DNA of 64,000 nt from Tetmemena sp. SeJ-2015 (lineage: Eukaryota > Ciliophora > Spirotrichea > Sporadotrichida > Oxytrichidae): positions 124,001 to 188,000 of the forward strand of contig JAJKFJ010020752.1 of NCBI GenBank assembly GCA_027382625.1, read 5' to 3'. Within the stretch, counting starts at the first letter, position 1, and the number at the start of each line of letters is the position of its first letter. The notes below the pieces were generated by a model that saw only the letters and a program-made list of their open reading frames with translations, made no database searches and was not told where the DNA came from. A program made the position numbers and the translations under genes. Positions 10,052 through 19,216 of this stretch are shown piece by piece.

Positions 10052-11500
10052 ATGGTCGCGCGTGTCATTCCGGTCGAGGCTTTCGATCTGGTGATTTTCG
10101 GCGGCACGGGCGACCTTGCCCGCCGCAAGATCCTGCCGGGTCTGTTCCGCCGCTTCCGGGCCGGGACAGATGCCGCCCGAGGCCCGCATCATCGGCGCCG
10201 CGCGGGCCGAACACACGGATGAGGAATTCCGCACACTCGTGCAGAGGCCGTGGCCGAATTCATGCCCAAGGCCGCGCAGGACAAAGAGGCGCTGGCCGCC
10301 TTCCTGAAGCGCCTGTCCTATGTCGCGATCGATCCCAAAGGGCACGCAGGGCGGGGCGCAACTAAAGGGAAACCATGCGTCCCGATGTGGTGCAGGCCTA
10401 TTACTTCTCGGTCGCCCCGGGCGTTGTTCGGCGATATCGCCCTGCGCCTGACCGGCACGGCATCGCGGGCCTGATGCCCGCATCGTGTGGAAAAGCCCTT
10501 CGGTCGCATCTCGCCTCGGCCCGCGCGCTGAATGAAACCCTGGCCAAGCATTTCAACGAGCAGCAGATCTACCGGATCGACCATTATCTGGGCAAAGAGA
10601 CGGTGCAGAACCTGATGGCGGTGCGTTTCGCCAATATCCTGTTCGAGCCGCTATGGAAGGCCGAATACATCGACCATGTGCAGATCACCGTGGCCGAAAC
10701 CGTGGGCGTCGAGGGGCGCGGGGCCTATTACGACAAGTCGGGCCCGATGCGGGACATGGTGCAGAACCATCTGATGCAATTGCTGTGTCTGATCGCGATG
10801 GAGCCGCCCTATCACTTTGACCCCGACGCTGTGCGGGACGAAAAGCTCAAGGTGATCCGCGCGCTCGATCCGGTCCAGCGCAGGATATCGTGCGCGCCAT
10901 TTATCTTGCGGTGGGGGCGAGGGGCAGCTATCTGGAGGATTCCGAAAATCCGCACAGCCGCACCGAAAAACTACATCGCGCTGAAGGTTGCGATTTCCAA
11001 CTGGCGCTGGAAGGGCACGCCCTTCTATCTGCGCACCGGCAAGCGCCTGCGGGCGCGGGCCAGCGAAATTGCCGTGACCTTCCGCGAGCCGCCGCATTCG
11101 ATTTTCGACGATGCCGAAGGCTGGCGCGAGAATGTCTTGGTAATCCGCCTGCAACCCGATGAAGGGATGCATCTGATGGTCATGATCAAGGAACCGGGGC
11201 CGGGCGGGATGCGGCTGACCCAGGTGCCGCTCGATATGTCCTTCGCCACGGCACTGGGGCCAGAAGCGGCCGAGGTGCCCGACGCCTACGAGCGGCTGAT
11301 CATGGATGTGATCCGTGGCAACCAGACGCTGTTCATGCGCGGCGACGAGGTCGAGGCCGCCTGGGCCTGGGCCGATCCGATCATCCAGGGCTGGGAAGAG
11401 CGCGGGCAGAAGCCGCAGGGCTATGATCCGGGATCCAGCGGGCCGGAAGATGCGTTGATGCTGATGCATCGCGACGGGCGGCGCTGGCGGGAGATCAAGG
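10052..11500 (+). CDS. zwf: Glucose-6-phosphate 1-dehydrogenase
   Basis: The NADP-binding start is FDLVIFGGTGDLARRKILPG, next to MVARVIPVEA at ATG 10052 (GAGGAG ribosome site at 10039-10044). The substrate signature RIDHYLGKETVQNLMAVRFA lies at about 10574, followed by LFEPLWKAEYIDHVQITVAE and FYLRTGKRL. It ends in DALMLMHRDGRRWREIK. The enzyme oxidises glucose-6-phosphate to 6-phosphogluconolactone in the cytoplasm, the entry to the Entner-Doudoroff and pentose phosphate routes. Frameshifts occur near 10155, 10245, 10360-10480, 10885 and 10960. The stop is obscured: zwf almost certainly ends at the pgl start near 11500, and an indel there fuses the two reading frames. It is the first gene of zwf-pgl-pgi, behind the tandem palindromes. 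Confidence 0.9.
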
Positions 11501-12158
11501 ATGGGAAGTTGAAAACCCATCCCGGGCCGGAATTCTATCTTGGCCCTTTCGGAAGGATCGCGGGGGGGTTGGGGGATTTCCTGCGGCGGGAGGGGAAGGC
11601 TTCGCTTTCGGTGCCGGGGGGGACGACTCCGGGGCCGATCTTTGACACGCTTCCGGTGCGACCTGGATGGGCCAATGGGCGCGGTTCCCGAAGACGAGCG
11701 TTTGGGGCCCGAGGGAAACCCGCGGTCGAACACCGCTTTGCGGGAGCGGTGCTGCGCGGGCGGGCGGCGCGGGAAAATCGTGCGCTGCACCATGAAGGGC
11801 CACCACTCCCGAAAACGCTCGAGGCGCTGGGCCGAGGGATCAGCCGCATCTGCCGATTTCGGTGCTGCTGCTGGGGATGGGGGCGGATATGCACACGGCC
11901 TCGCTTTTCCCCGGCGCGGACCGGCTGGACGAGGCTTTGGCCAGCGATGCGCCGCTGTTGCTGCCGATGCGGGCCGAAGCCGCGGGCGAACCGCGCGTCA
12001 CCCTGACAGCGCCCGCCTTGGCCGGGGCGATGAACATCCATATCCTGATCACTGGCCCGGAAAAGCGCGCTGCGCTTGAGCACGCGCAGGGCCTGTCCGC
12101 CAGCGAGGCGCCGGTCAAGGCGGTGCTGGCCAATGCCACCGTCCACTGGGCCGAATAG
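11501..12158 (+). CDS. pgl: 6-phosphogluconolactonase
   Basis: After ATG 11501 the text gives [20 protein letters not shown], the SugarP isomerase-like nucleotide loop, then, past several frameshifts (about 11505, 11660-11850), [20 protein letters not shown] with the family motif GMGxDxHTASLFP. The clean end is [20 protein letters not shown] to the stop at 12156-12158. The enzyme hydrolyses 6-phosphogluconolactone, the direct product of Zwf. Spacing to zwf is close to zero and to pgi 11 bases, so translation is probably coupled. The length, about 220 codons, is normal. The damaged middle is likely a consensus artefact, since both ends are well conserved. Confidence 0.87.
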
Positions 12159-12169
12159 GAATTGCCGCC

Positions 12170-13747
12170 ATGACGAACTGGGATGCGCTTGTCGCCCATG
12201 CCAAAGCCACTGCCGACCGGCCCATCCTGGATCTTTTCGCCAAGGGCGACCGCGCCGCCGATTTCTCGGTGACGGCGGACGGGATGCTGTTCGACTACGC
12301 CAAGACCGGCATCGACGCCAAGGCGCGCGACCTCCTTCTGGCGCTGGCGGAAGGCGCGGGTCTGGCCGCGCCGCGCAGGGCCACGTTCGAAGGCCGAAAT
12401 CAACGAGACCGAGGCCGCGCCGTGCTGCATGTGCGCCCGGCGGCGGTGATGAGGCGGATCCGGCCCATGGCGCCGATTGCGCCCGCGAGGTCCGCGCCAT
12501 TCCGGCCCGCGCCTGCCTTTGCGAGGATTGCGACGGCCGTTCACGGGCAGGGCGCCGCATCACCGATGTGGTCATATCGCATCGCGGATCGGACCTTGGC
12601 CCGGCCATGGCGACCCTGGCGCTGGCACCCTTCCATGACGGGCCGCGACTGCACTATGTCTCGAATGTCGATGGCGCGCATATCCATGACACGCTTCGGG
12701 GCCTGAACCCAGAGACGACGCTGGTGATCGTGGCCTCGAAGACATTCACCACCATCGAGACGATGACCAACGCCGAAACGGCGCGCGAATGGATGGCGGC
12801 CAAGGTTGCGAACCCGGCCGCGCAATTCGCGGCCGTGTCGACGGCGGCGGACAAGACGGCGGCCTTTGGCATCGACGCGTCGCGGGTGTTCGGGTTCGAG
12901 GATTGGGTCGGCGGGCGCTATTCGATGTGGGGGCCGATCGGCCTGGGATTGATGATCGCGGTCGGCCCGCAGGATTTCGACGCTTTCCTCCGGGGCGCGC
13001 GCCATGGACCAGCATTTCCTGTCCGCGCCGCCGGCGCAGAACATGCCGGTGATGCTGGCCCTGGTCGGCATCTGGCATAATCAGGGCTGCGGCCATGCCA
13101 CCCGCGCCGTCCTGCCCTATGACCAGCGGCTTTCACGCCTGCCGGCCTATCTGCAACAGCTGGAAATGGAGAGCAACGGCAAGCGCGTCGGCATGGACGG
13201 GGCGGATCTTGCGATCCATTCCGGCCCCGTGGTCTGGGGCGAGCCGGGGACCAACGGGCAGCATGCCTTCTATCAGCTGATCCATCAGGGACACCCGCGT
13301 CGTGCCCTGCGAATTCCTGATCGCCGCCATGGCCATGAGCCCGGCCTTGCGCATCAGCACAGGCTTCTGATGGCGAATTGCCTTGCGCAATCCGAGGCCC
13401 TGCTGCGCGGCCGCAGCCTGGATCAGGCCCGCGCCATCATGGCGAAGAAGGGCCTGACCGGACGGAACTGGAACGTCAGGCCCGCCACCGCGTCTTTCCG
13501 GCAACCGGCCCTCGACCACGCTGGCCTATGACAGCCTGACCCCTTCACCCTGGGCCAGATCATCGCGCTTTACGAGCATCGGGTTTTTGTCGAGGGCGTG
13601 ATCCTCGGCATCAATTCCTATGACCAATGGGGGGTGGAACTGGGCAAGGAACTGGCGCTGGCCCTGCAGCCGGTGCTGGAAGGCAAGGCGGATACGGCAG
13701 GCAAGGACGGCTCCACCGCCGCCCTCGTCGCCTTCCTGCGCGGCTGA
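12170..13747 (+). CDS. pgi: Glucose-6-phosphate isomerase
   Basis: The start ATG 12170 gives [20 protein letters not shown]. Conserved blocks include [60 protein letters not shown] (PGI signature), [29 protein letters not shown] (second signature) and [16 protein letters not shown]. It interconverts glucose-6-phosphate and fructose-6-phosphate. Frames break near 12385, 12480, 12580, 13000, 13290, 13470 and 13510, yet every catalytic block is present. It is the last gene of the zwf-pgl-pgi operon and is followed by a terminator. The length, about 525 codons, is usual for alphaproteobacterial Pgi. Confidence 0.92.
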
Positions 13748-13793
13748 CGCCGCGCCCGATCCTTCGCGGAAGGATCGTTGGCCCGGAACAGAC

Positions 13794-13818
13794 AAAGGGG
13801 GCCGCAAGGCCCCCTTTT
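13794..13818 (+). terminator. Terminator after pgi
   Basis: AAAGGGGGCC, loop GCAA, GGCCCCCTTTT forms a 10-bp stem with a T-run. A second hairpin (CGAACCTGC-GGC-GCAGGTTCG, 13820-13840) lies against the ridA stop, so the convergent pgi and ridA transcripts are probably both stopped here. Confidence 0.8.
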
Positions 13819-13841
13819 CCGAACCTGCGGCGCAGGTTCGC

Positions 13842-14195
13842 TTATTTCAGCGCGGCGGTCACGATGACTTCGACGCGGTAATCGGGGGTGGCGAGCTTTG
13901 CCTCGCCCGTGGCGCGGGCGGGGGTGTGGCCCTGCGGAACCCATGTATCCCAGACGCCGTTCATGGCGGCGAAATCGGCCATGTCGGCGAGCCAGATTTG
14001 CGTGGACAGGATGCGGGTCTTGTCGGTGCCTGCCGCGGCGAGGATGCGGTCCACCTCGGCCAGGCATTGCTTGGTCTGCTCGCCCACCGCGTCGCCCGGA
14101 TTGCCGACCTGTCCGGCCACCCATAGGATTCCGTTATAGGCCACGCCTTCGGACATGCGCGGGCCGGTGCCGTAGCGGGTGATATCGCTGGTCAT
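13842..14195 (-). CDS. ridA: RidA family reactive-intermediate deaminase
   Basis: An intact 117-residue protein. NGILWVAGQVGNPGDAVGEQ and QTKQCLAEVDRILAAAGTDK match the YjgF/RidA fold, and the active-site Arg sits in PARATGEAKLATPDYRVEVI. RidA proteins hydrolyse reactive enamine/imine intermediates released by PLP enzymes. This looks like one of the Rid subfamilies rather than canonical E. coli RidA, because the C-terminal motif is PDYRVEVIVTAA instead of the longer archetype. It is monocistronic, convergent with pgi, and has no frameshift, in contrast to its neighbours. Confidence 0.85.
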   Translation of the reverse strand: MTSDITRYGTGPRMSEGVAYNGILWVAGQVGNPGDAVGEQTKQCLAEVDRILAAAGTDKTRILSTQIWLADMADFAAMNGVWDTWVPQGHTPARATGEAKLATPDYRVEVIVTAALK

Positions 14196-14302
14196 GATGG
14201 GGCTCCTTCTCTTGTGCCGCGACCCTTCTAGCGGTCAGATCTGCGGCGCGAAAGGGGGCGGCGCGATGCCGTCCCCTCGCTTTCTCTGGCCACGGGCCAT
14301 GG

Positions 14303-14542
14303 TCACATGCCCAGCAGCGCCATCGCCTCGTGCAGCTTCGCTTCCGAAGTCGGATGATCGCCCGCTTCGTGCGCGGCCTTGCCCTCTTCATACAGGGTCA
14401 TGACCTGAGCCTTGGTCGCCTCGTCAATGGTCGCGGTCTTGAGCGCCTCGTCAATCTGCCCCATCAGCATCGGGCATTGCGTCGCAAGCGCGGGTCCAGC
14501 CAGCAGCAGAGCGATGGCGACGGTCGAAAACAGCTTCTTCAT
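14303..14542 (-). CDS. Small exported protein, function unknown
   Basis: A 79-residue protein starting MKKLFSTVAIALLLAGPALA, a clear Sec signal peptide with cleavage after ALA. The mature part (about 60 residues) is an alpha-helical, Glu/Ala-rich segment: TQCPMLMGQIDEALKTATID, MTLYEEGKAAHEAGDHPTSE. The ATG at 14542 is preferred over an upstream one at 14557 because GGAGG lies at the right distance before it. The helical-hairpin character resembles small periplasmic hypothetical proteins common in Rhodobacteraceae. I do not recognise a named family. It is intact and probably periplasmic. Confidence 0.7.
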   Translation of the reverse strand: MKKLFSTVAIALLLAGPALATQCPMLMGQIDEALKTATIDEATKAQVMTLYEEGKAAHEAGDHPTSEAKLHEAMALLGM

Positions 14543-14638
14543 GGCACATCCTCCCAATCAACGCGGGCGGATGGCCCGCAATGCCAAGCATAGGCCGGAA
14601 CCTGCGCGGCACAAAGTCCAACGTCGGGCTCCGGGGTT

Positions 14639-14932
14639 TCAGGGCAGGGGCCTGCACAGGAAGCTGTCACCCGAGACCGCCGAGTACCATCCCATCGTGC
14701 CGTCGGCATTCATCTCGAGCGAGATCTGATAGTCATCGGCAAAGGTCAGGACCCAGACACCGTCTTGCTGCGTGGCATCCAGGATCTCCATCGGATCATC
14801 GCCCGGATCGTAGAGCTGGCCTGTGAAGGTGAATATGCCGATCCCGCAATCCCACTTGCCCTCGAAGGGCAGGGTATCGGCCATCACCGGACCCGCGCCG
14901 CAAAGCAAAAGGACAGCGAAGCCAAGGCGCAT
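14639..14932 (-). CDS. Small exported hypothetical protein
   Basis: The start is taken as ATG 14932 (MRLGFAVLLLCGAGPVMADT), a signal peptide with cleavage after VMA. The mature part, about 80 residues, has two Cys (WDCGIGIFTFTGQLYDPGDD and SFLCRPLP) that could form a disulfide, and a beta-rich pattern of short strands. A longer reading upstream runs through the tRNA gene and is rejected. Function unknown. The gene lies 27 bases downstream of tRNA-Gly on the same strand and may be read from the same promoter. Confidence 0.65.
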   Translation of the reverse strand: MRLGFAVLLLCGAGPVMADTLPFEGKWDCGIGIFTFTGQLYDPGDDPMEILDATQQDGVWVLTFADDYQISLEMNADGTMGWYSAVSGDSFLCRPLP

Positions 14933-14959
14933 GGGCCTGATCCTGTTCTGTCTGGGGGA

Positions 14960-15033
14960 TGGAGCGGGTGAAGGGAATCGAACCCTCGTATTCAGCTTGG
15001 GAAGCTGCTGCTCTGCCATTGAGCTACACCCGC
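14960..15033 (-). tRNA. tRNA-Gly (anticodon CCC)
   Basis: The reverse complement gives the acceptor GCGGGTG...CACCCGC, D-arm GCTC...GAGC, anticodon loop TTCCCAA (anticodon CCC) in a CAGC/GCTG stem, and T-arm AGGGTTCGATTCCCT with encoded CCA at 14960-14962. All arms pair, and the gene is 74 bases including CCA. Confidence 0.95.
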
Positions 15034-15100
15034 GTCAGGCTTTGACCTATGCCAGGACGGGCGGCGCGTCAAGCTGGTCGCGCCGCCCGGATTCCGGGGG

Positions 15101-17205
15101 TCAGGGTTTTGTCAGGGTCAGTTCGACCCGTTGGCCGTCGGCCAGGCTGACCGGCTGTTCGACCACGGCGCCATCCCCGAAATCTGCCGTCACGACATAG
15201 TCTCCTGGCGGAAGCATCGGGGCAGAGGCATCGCTGTAATCGCCATGGATCGATGTGCGCTGGCCGTCGAGGCCGGGCTTGGCAACAAGGAAGGCGATCT
15301 CGCGCGCGCCCGGTGCCGAGACCGCGATCACCCCGCGCGGAATGACGACCGTCACTTCGCTGCGCTCGCCATCCTTGACCGTGAAGGCGCCTCTGCCGTG
15401 GCACGGCCCGCCGTGGCCAGTGCCACATAGTCGCCGGGCGGCAACAGGCGTTCCGAGGTGGCGCCGTAATCGGTGAAGATCACCTCGCGCGAGCCATCAA
15501 GGCCCGGCTTGGCCGCCAGAATGTCGATCTGGTTGGCATCGTCGGCCCTGACCGCCGCCATTCCCGCGGCCAAAGCGACCGTCACCTCGACCCGCTCAGC
15601 CGCTTTTACCGTAAAGGCTGCTTCGGCCTTGGCGCCGTCCCGTGCGGCCACGGCGACATAATCGCCCGCCGTCAGCGTCACCTGCGCCGCGTCGCCGTAA
15701 TCGGTGCGGACATAGGGGCGTTTGCCGTCAAGCCCGGCCTTGGCCCGGTAGATCTCGATCGAGCTGGCCTTCGGCGCGGACAAGCCGCGATCCCGGCATC
15801 CAGCACGATCGCGACATCCAGCCGCTCGCCCGCCTTCAGCGTGAAGGGTTGCTCGACCACGGCTTCGTGCAGTTTGGCCTTCACCACATAGTCGCCGGGC
15901 GGCAGGCTGGGCGAGGCGGTGACACCGTAATCGGTGCGGATGCTCTCGCGGCTGCCATCCAGCCCCTGTTGGCCCGAAAGAACCTCATAGGTCATGGCGC
16001 CATCCTCGACCGCCAGCCGGGGCGTAGAAGGCGGTGAAGACCGGGATGCCCACGGCAAGATCACGGTCTTGTCCAGCACCTTGCCGGCCTCGATCACCAC
16101 CGCTTCCTTGGCGGCCATTTCGCCAAGCTTCGCATCCAACTCATATTCTCCAGCCGGGAAGGCGCGATAGGTTTTTGGGCGTAGCCCGCATCATAGATCC
16201 CGCCCGCGCCATGCATTTCCCAAGATGCCTCGGCGGCAGGCTCGCCACCCGCCTCGGCCAGGAGCGTCAGCGCCAGCACACCGGCATCCAGCACGCCTTC
16301 CGGGGTGTTCATCTCGGTCGCGGACAGGGTGACGTCGGCCTCGGCCGTCGCATTGTGCAGGGTGGGGCATGACATAGCGGCCGGGGGTGATCAGTCCCTT
16401 GCTGGCGCCATAGATCGTCTGCGGCTGATCGCCCCGGCTGCATCGGCGGCCAGCGGGAAGAATTCGAAATAGGCGTCGCCCAGCAGGTCCCCCGTAATCT
16501 CCTCGCCCCCCGCGACAAGGCGCAGCACCGGGTCGACATTCTCGGGCCAGGGCGGCGGGCTGCGGCTCGGGCGTGGGCTGGGGGCGGGCGCAGGTTCGCC
16601 ACCGCCGTTTCCAGCGCCGCGACCAGCGCACCGGCATCCGCCGCCTCGATATACTTGCCGCCGGTGTTCTCGGCCAGGCAGGCCACCGCGCGGCCCTCTT
16701 CCTTGGTCAATCCGAAGCCCACGACATGGGCGGTGAAATCCACGCCGGATTGTTCCAACTCGGTGCCAAGCGCGCAGGGATCGGCCTCGCACGTCTCGAT
16801 CCCGTCGGTGATCAGGATCACCGTCGCCTTGTCCTCGGTCGAATGCAGATCTGCCGCCGCCCGGCGCACGGCCTCGGTCAGCGGAGTTTTGCCCAGGAAT
16901 TTCATGCTGTTCGCGGCACCAATGATCGCGCCCGCGGTTCCCTGCGCCGGGGGCACCACCAGTTCGATATCGCCGCAATCGCCCTTGGTCCGATGGCCAT
17001 AGGCCATGAGGCCGATCTCAGTTTCGGGCGGAATGCCTTGCAAAACGGTCGCCAAGGCCTCGCGCGCGATTTCCAGCTTGGGCCTTCCGTCGATCTGCCC
17101 CCACATCGAGCCTGAGCCGTCCAGAACGATGATCGACCGCCCTTCGGCCAGCGCAGAGCAGGGCAAAAGACCGGCCACAAGGGCCAGGGCTTTGAGAATG
17201 CGCAT
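15101..17205 (-). CDS. Exported von Willebrand A domain protein with tandem C-terminal repeats (frameshifted)
   Basis: A signal peptide (MRILKALALVAGLLPCSALA) is followed by a vWA domain with the metal-site motif DGSGSMWG, then ANSMKFLGKTPLTEAVRRAA (MIDAS Thr) and VILITDGIETC. The N-terminal 220 residues are continuous. The C-terminal half shows at least four copies of a roughly 85-residue unit with consensus AKPGLDGxRxxIxTDYG, about 10 residues, LPPGDYVVxA, and VTVxLxxG. It ends VELTLTKP at 15101. Four or more frameshifts lie near 15395, 15780, 16020, 16170-16390 and 16570. The protein is probably periplasmic or surface-exposed and binds a partner through a divalent metal. The function is unknown. 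It sits downstream of a fasciclin gene and an ECF sigma/anti-sigma pair on the same strand. Confidence 0.8.
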
Positions 17206-17296
17206 GAAAACCTCTTAGTGCAAATGCATCAGACAAAAGCCTAAGGCCAAGCGGGACGGCCTGGCAAGAAGGTTGGCCGCCCGGCCCCATGCAAAA

Positions 17297-17323
17297 CGGC
17301 TGCCGGCGAGGGACCGGCAGCCG
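17297..17323 (-). terminator. Terminator after the fasciclin gene
   Basis: A perfect 10-bp stem CGGCTGCCGG / CCGGCAGCCG with a 7-base loop. On the minus strand it is followed by GTTTTGC, so it would stop transcripts coming from the fasciclin gene before the vWA gene. The vWA gene therefore probably has its own promoter between 17205 and 17296. Confidence 0.6.
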
Positions 17324-17349
17324 CCTTTCGCTTCGCGCGGGCTGGGGAC

Positions 17350-17892
17350 TTACATCGCGGGAAGCAGAACCGTGTCGATCACATGGATCACGCCGTTGGA
17401 CTGTTTCACATCGGCAATCGTGACAGTGGCAACATTGCCCTGGCCGTCCTCGATCATCACCTTGCCATCCTTGGCCATGGCGGTGAATTCGCAGCCGCCG
17501 ACGGTCTTGACCGTGTGCTTGCCGCCATCATCCGCCACCATCTTCTCGACATCCGCCGCCAACGCATTGGCGGCAACGACGTGGCAGGTCAGGATCTTGA
17601 CCAGCGTGTCCTTGTTTTCCGGCTTGAGCAGGGTTTCGACGGTGCCTGCGGGCAGTTTGGCGAAGGCTTCGTTGGTCGGGGCAAAGACGGTAAAGGGGCC
17701 GGGGCCGGACAGGGTTTCCACCAGACCCGCGGCCTTCACCGCGGCCACCAGCGTGGTGTGATCGGCCGAGTTCACCGCATTCTCGACGATGTTCTTGTCC
17801 TCGTACATCGGCGCGCCGCCAACATCGGGATTGGCGGCAAAGGCGGTCGAGGCGGTCAGCGCCAGAACGGCGGCAAGGCGAAGGGCTTTCAT
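17350..17892 (-). CDS. Fasciclin-domain exported protein
   Basis: An intact 180-residue protein. The signal is [20 protein letters not shown]. One FAS1 domain follows: [36 protein letters not shown], and [15 protein letters not shown], the H2 region with the conserved IHVID. Start ATG 17892 has GGAGAAA before it; the longer reading from 17925 lacks signal features. FAS1 proteins mediate adhesion and are often encoded with ECF sigma factor operons in Rhodobacterales. Here it follows the anti-sigma gene, 108 bases away, and is followed by its own terminator. Regulation by the upstream sigma factor is inferred from that linkage. Confidence 0.85.
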   Translation of the reverse strand: MKALRLAAVLALTASTAFAANPDVGGAPMYEDKNIVENAVNSADHTTLVAAVKAAGLVETLSGPGPFTVFAPTNEAFAKLPAGTVETLLKPENKDTLVKILTCHVVAANALAADVEKMVADDGGKHTVKTVGGCEFTAMAKDGKVMIEDGQGNVATVTIADVKQSNGVIHVIDTVLLPAM

Positions 17893-18000
17893 CAGGTCTT
17901 TCTCCCCTTGGACCGGCAGGACCATTCCGCCGTTGTGCCCGAAGTTACGGGGCGGCGAGACCGGAGTTTCAGCACGGGAAGACGATCACGCAGCCGTGAT

Positions 18001-18637
18001 CAGGCGCCGATCTCGGCTGCCATAAGGACCGGCCCGGTGGGCTGGCCGGTCGGGCTGCCGCCGACCGGCTCAAGCGAGACGGCCAGCGTCCAGCCCGCCT
18101 GGGGCTTCGCTGTGGCGATGGTCAGCGGCGCGCTTTCCAGCAGGCCAAGGGCAACCGGCGCACCTCCGGGAGGGATCAGCCACAGTTCATGCACCTGGCC
18201 CTGAGGGGCCGGATCGCCCGCGACACGGGTGATGGTCAGATCGCCTTCGACCCAGGTCGCCTCATAGGCGGTGGCGCCGTCCTGTGCGGCAAGCCGCGCC
18301 AGATGTTCGGGGCCAGGCTGAAGAAGCGGCAGGAAGACAAAGGCCAGCACCGCCACGGCGGCGACCAGCCCCCCCAGCGCCCAGCCCAGCCAGCCGCCCC
18401 GGCGCAAAGGCGCGCGCGGAAAGCGCGCCTCGATCAGCGCGAAAAGTTCGGGCGGGTCGGGCGCGTCCTCATAGCCCTCGTTCACGGGCGAGCGGTTTTC
18501 CCAACGCGCGATCACGTGCGGCGAGGCGCGTCGGTGCGCACCCGCGCCTGGCGGCAGCCGTCCGGCAGGGTCAGCACGCCCAGCACAATTCCGCGGCCAG
18601 GGCATCGCTTCGTCTCGGGGGTCAGGGACAGGGGTGT
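18001..18637 (-). CDS. Anti-sigma factor, RskA-like (frameshifted N-terminus)
   Basis: The C-terminal RskA domain is clear: GQVHELWLIPPGGAPVALGL, LESAPLTIATAKPQAGWTLA, VSLEPVGGSPTGQPTGPVLM. A single membrane helix is visible at about 18310-18395 (GWLGWALGGLVAAVAVLAFV). The cytosolic N-terminus reads LVLGVLTLP, then VRTDA, then IARWENRSPVNEGYEDA, with two frameshifts at about 18540 and 18605. It lies immediately after the ECF sigma gene, on the same strand, which predicts that it holds this sigma factor at the membrane. The start codon is unclear; CTG/GTG at about 18635 just inside the end of the sigma gene fits best. Confidence 0.78.
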
Positions 18638-18639
18638 CG

Positions 18640-19168
18640 CTCTTTGGGTCCAGACACTCCGCAGCGCAAGACTGCGGCGAGCCAGGTGCGCAGGGTGTTC
18701 AGGGCACTGCATGGGACGAGCGAGTTCGCATAAGCACAGGCCGACCAGATAGGCCCGCGCACCGCCTCGGCGCCGGTCGGTCCAGCTGGCAAAGCAATCG
18801 GCATCGCCGAGCTTCGCCCAAGCCACCAGCCGCGTCTCGGCGCGCAGGCGTGCTCGCGCACCAGCGCCACCGGTCCTCGCCCCCTCCCCCCGGCTTCGGG
18901 GGGCGGCGCGCAGGCGGTCGATGGCATGGTTGCGCGCGATGGCGATAAGCCATGTCATGCCGCGCCCCTTTTCCGGGTCATAGCGCCCGGCCCGCAACCA
19001 TGCCCTTGTATAGACTTCCTGCAAGGCATCCTCCGCCTCGGACCTTCGCCCAAGGATACGGAGCAGGACGCCCATGAGTTTCGCCGAAGTGTCGCGATAG
19101 AGCGCAGAAAAAGCCGCGCGATCCTGCGCGGCGCAGCGGGCGAGCAAATCGGCGACAGGGTCCTCCAT
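18640..19168 (-). CDS. ECF RNA polymerase sigma factor, RpoE/SigK type
   Basis: Region 2 is continuous from MEDPVADLLARCAAQDRAAF: YRDTSAKLMGVLLRILGRRS, EAEDALQEVYTRAWLRAGRY and GRGMTWLIAIARNHAIDRLR. After about 18880 the frame shifts, and region 4 appears in pieces (ARAYLVGLCLCELAR; LNTLRTWLAAVLR) down to about 18650. It directs RNA polymerase to a small stress-type regulon and is controlled by the RskA-like protein encoded directly downstream. The start ATG 19168 is 48 bases below the end of the RACE-type gene. I find no repeated promoter motif that would show autoregulation. Confidence 0.85.
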
Positions 19169-19216
19169 GCGGCGATCCTGACGCCAATGTCGGATCCGGG
19201 CAAGCCCCGGCGCGGC

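Noticed and set aside
13757..13777. Inverted repeat CGATCCTTC-GCG-GAAGGATCG just after pgi
   Set aside because: Short 3-base loop and no T-run; the following hairpin at 13794 is the better terminator.
14933..15019. N-terminal extension of the small exported protein across the tRNA gene
   Set aside because: The reading is simply the tRNA-Gly sequence translated; the signal peptide starts at 14932.
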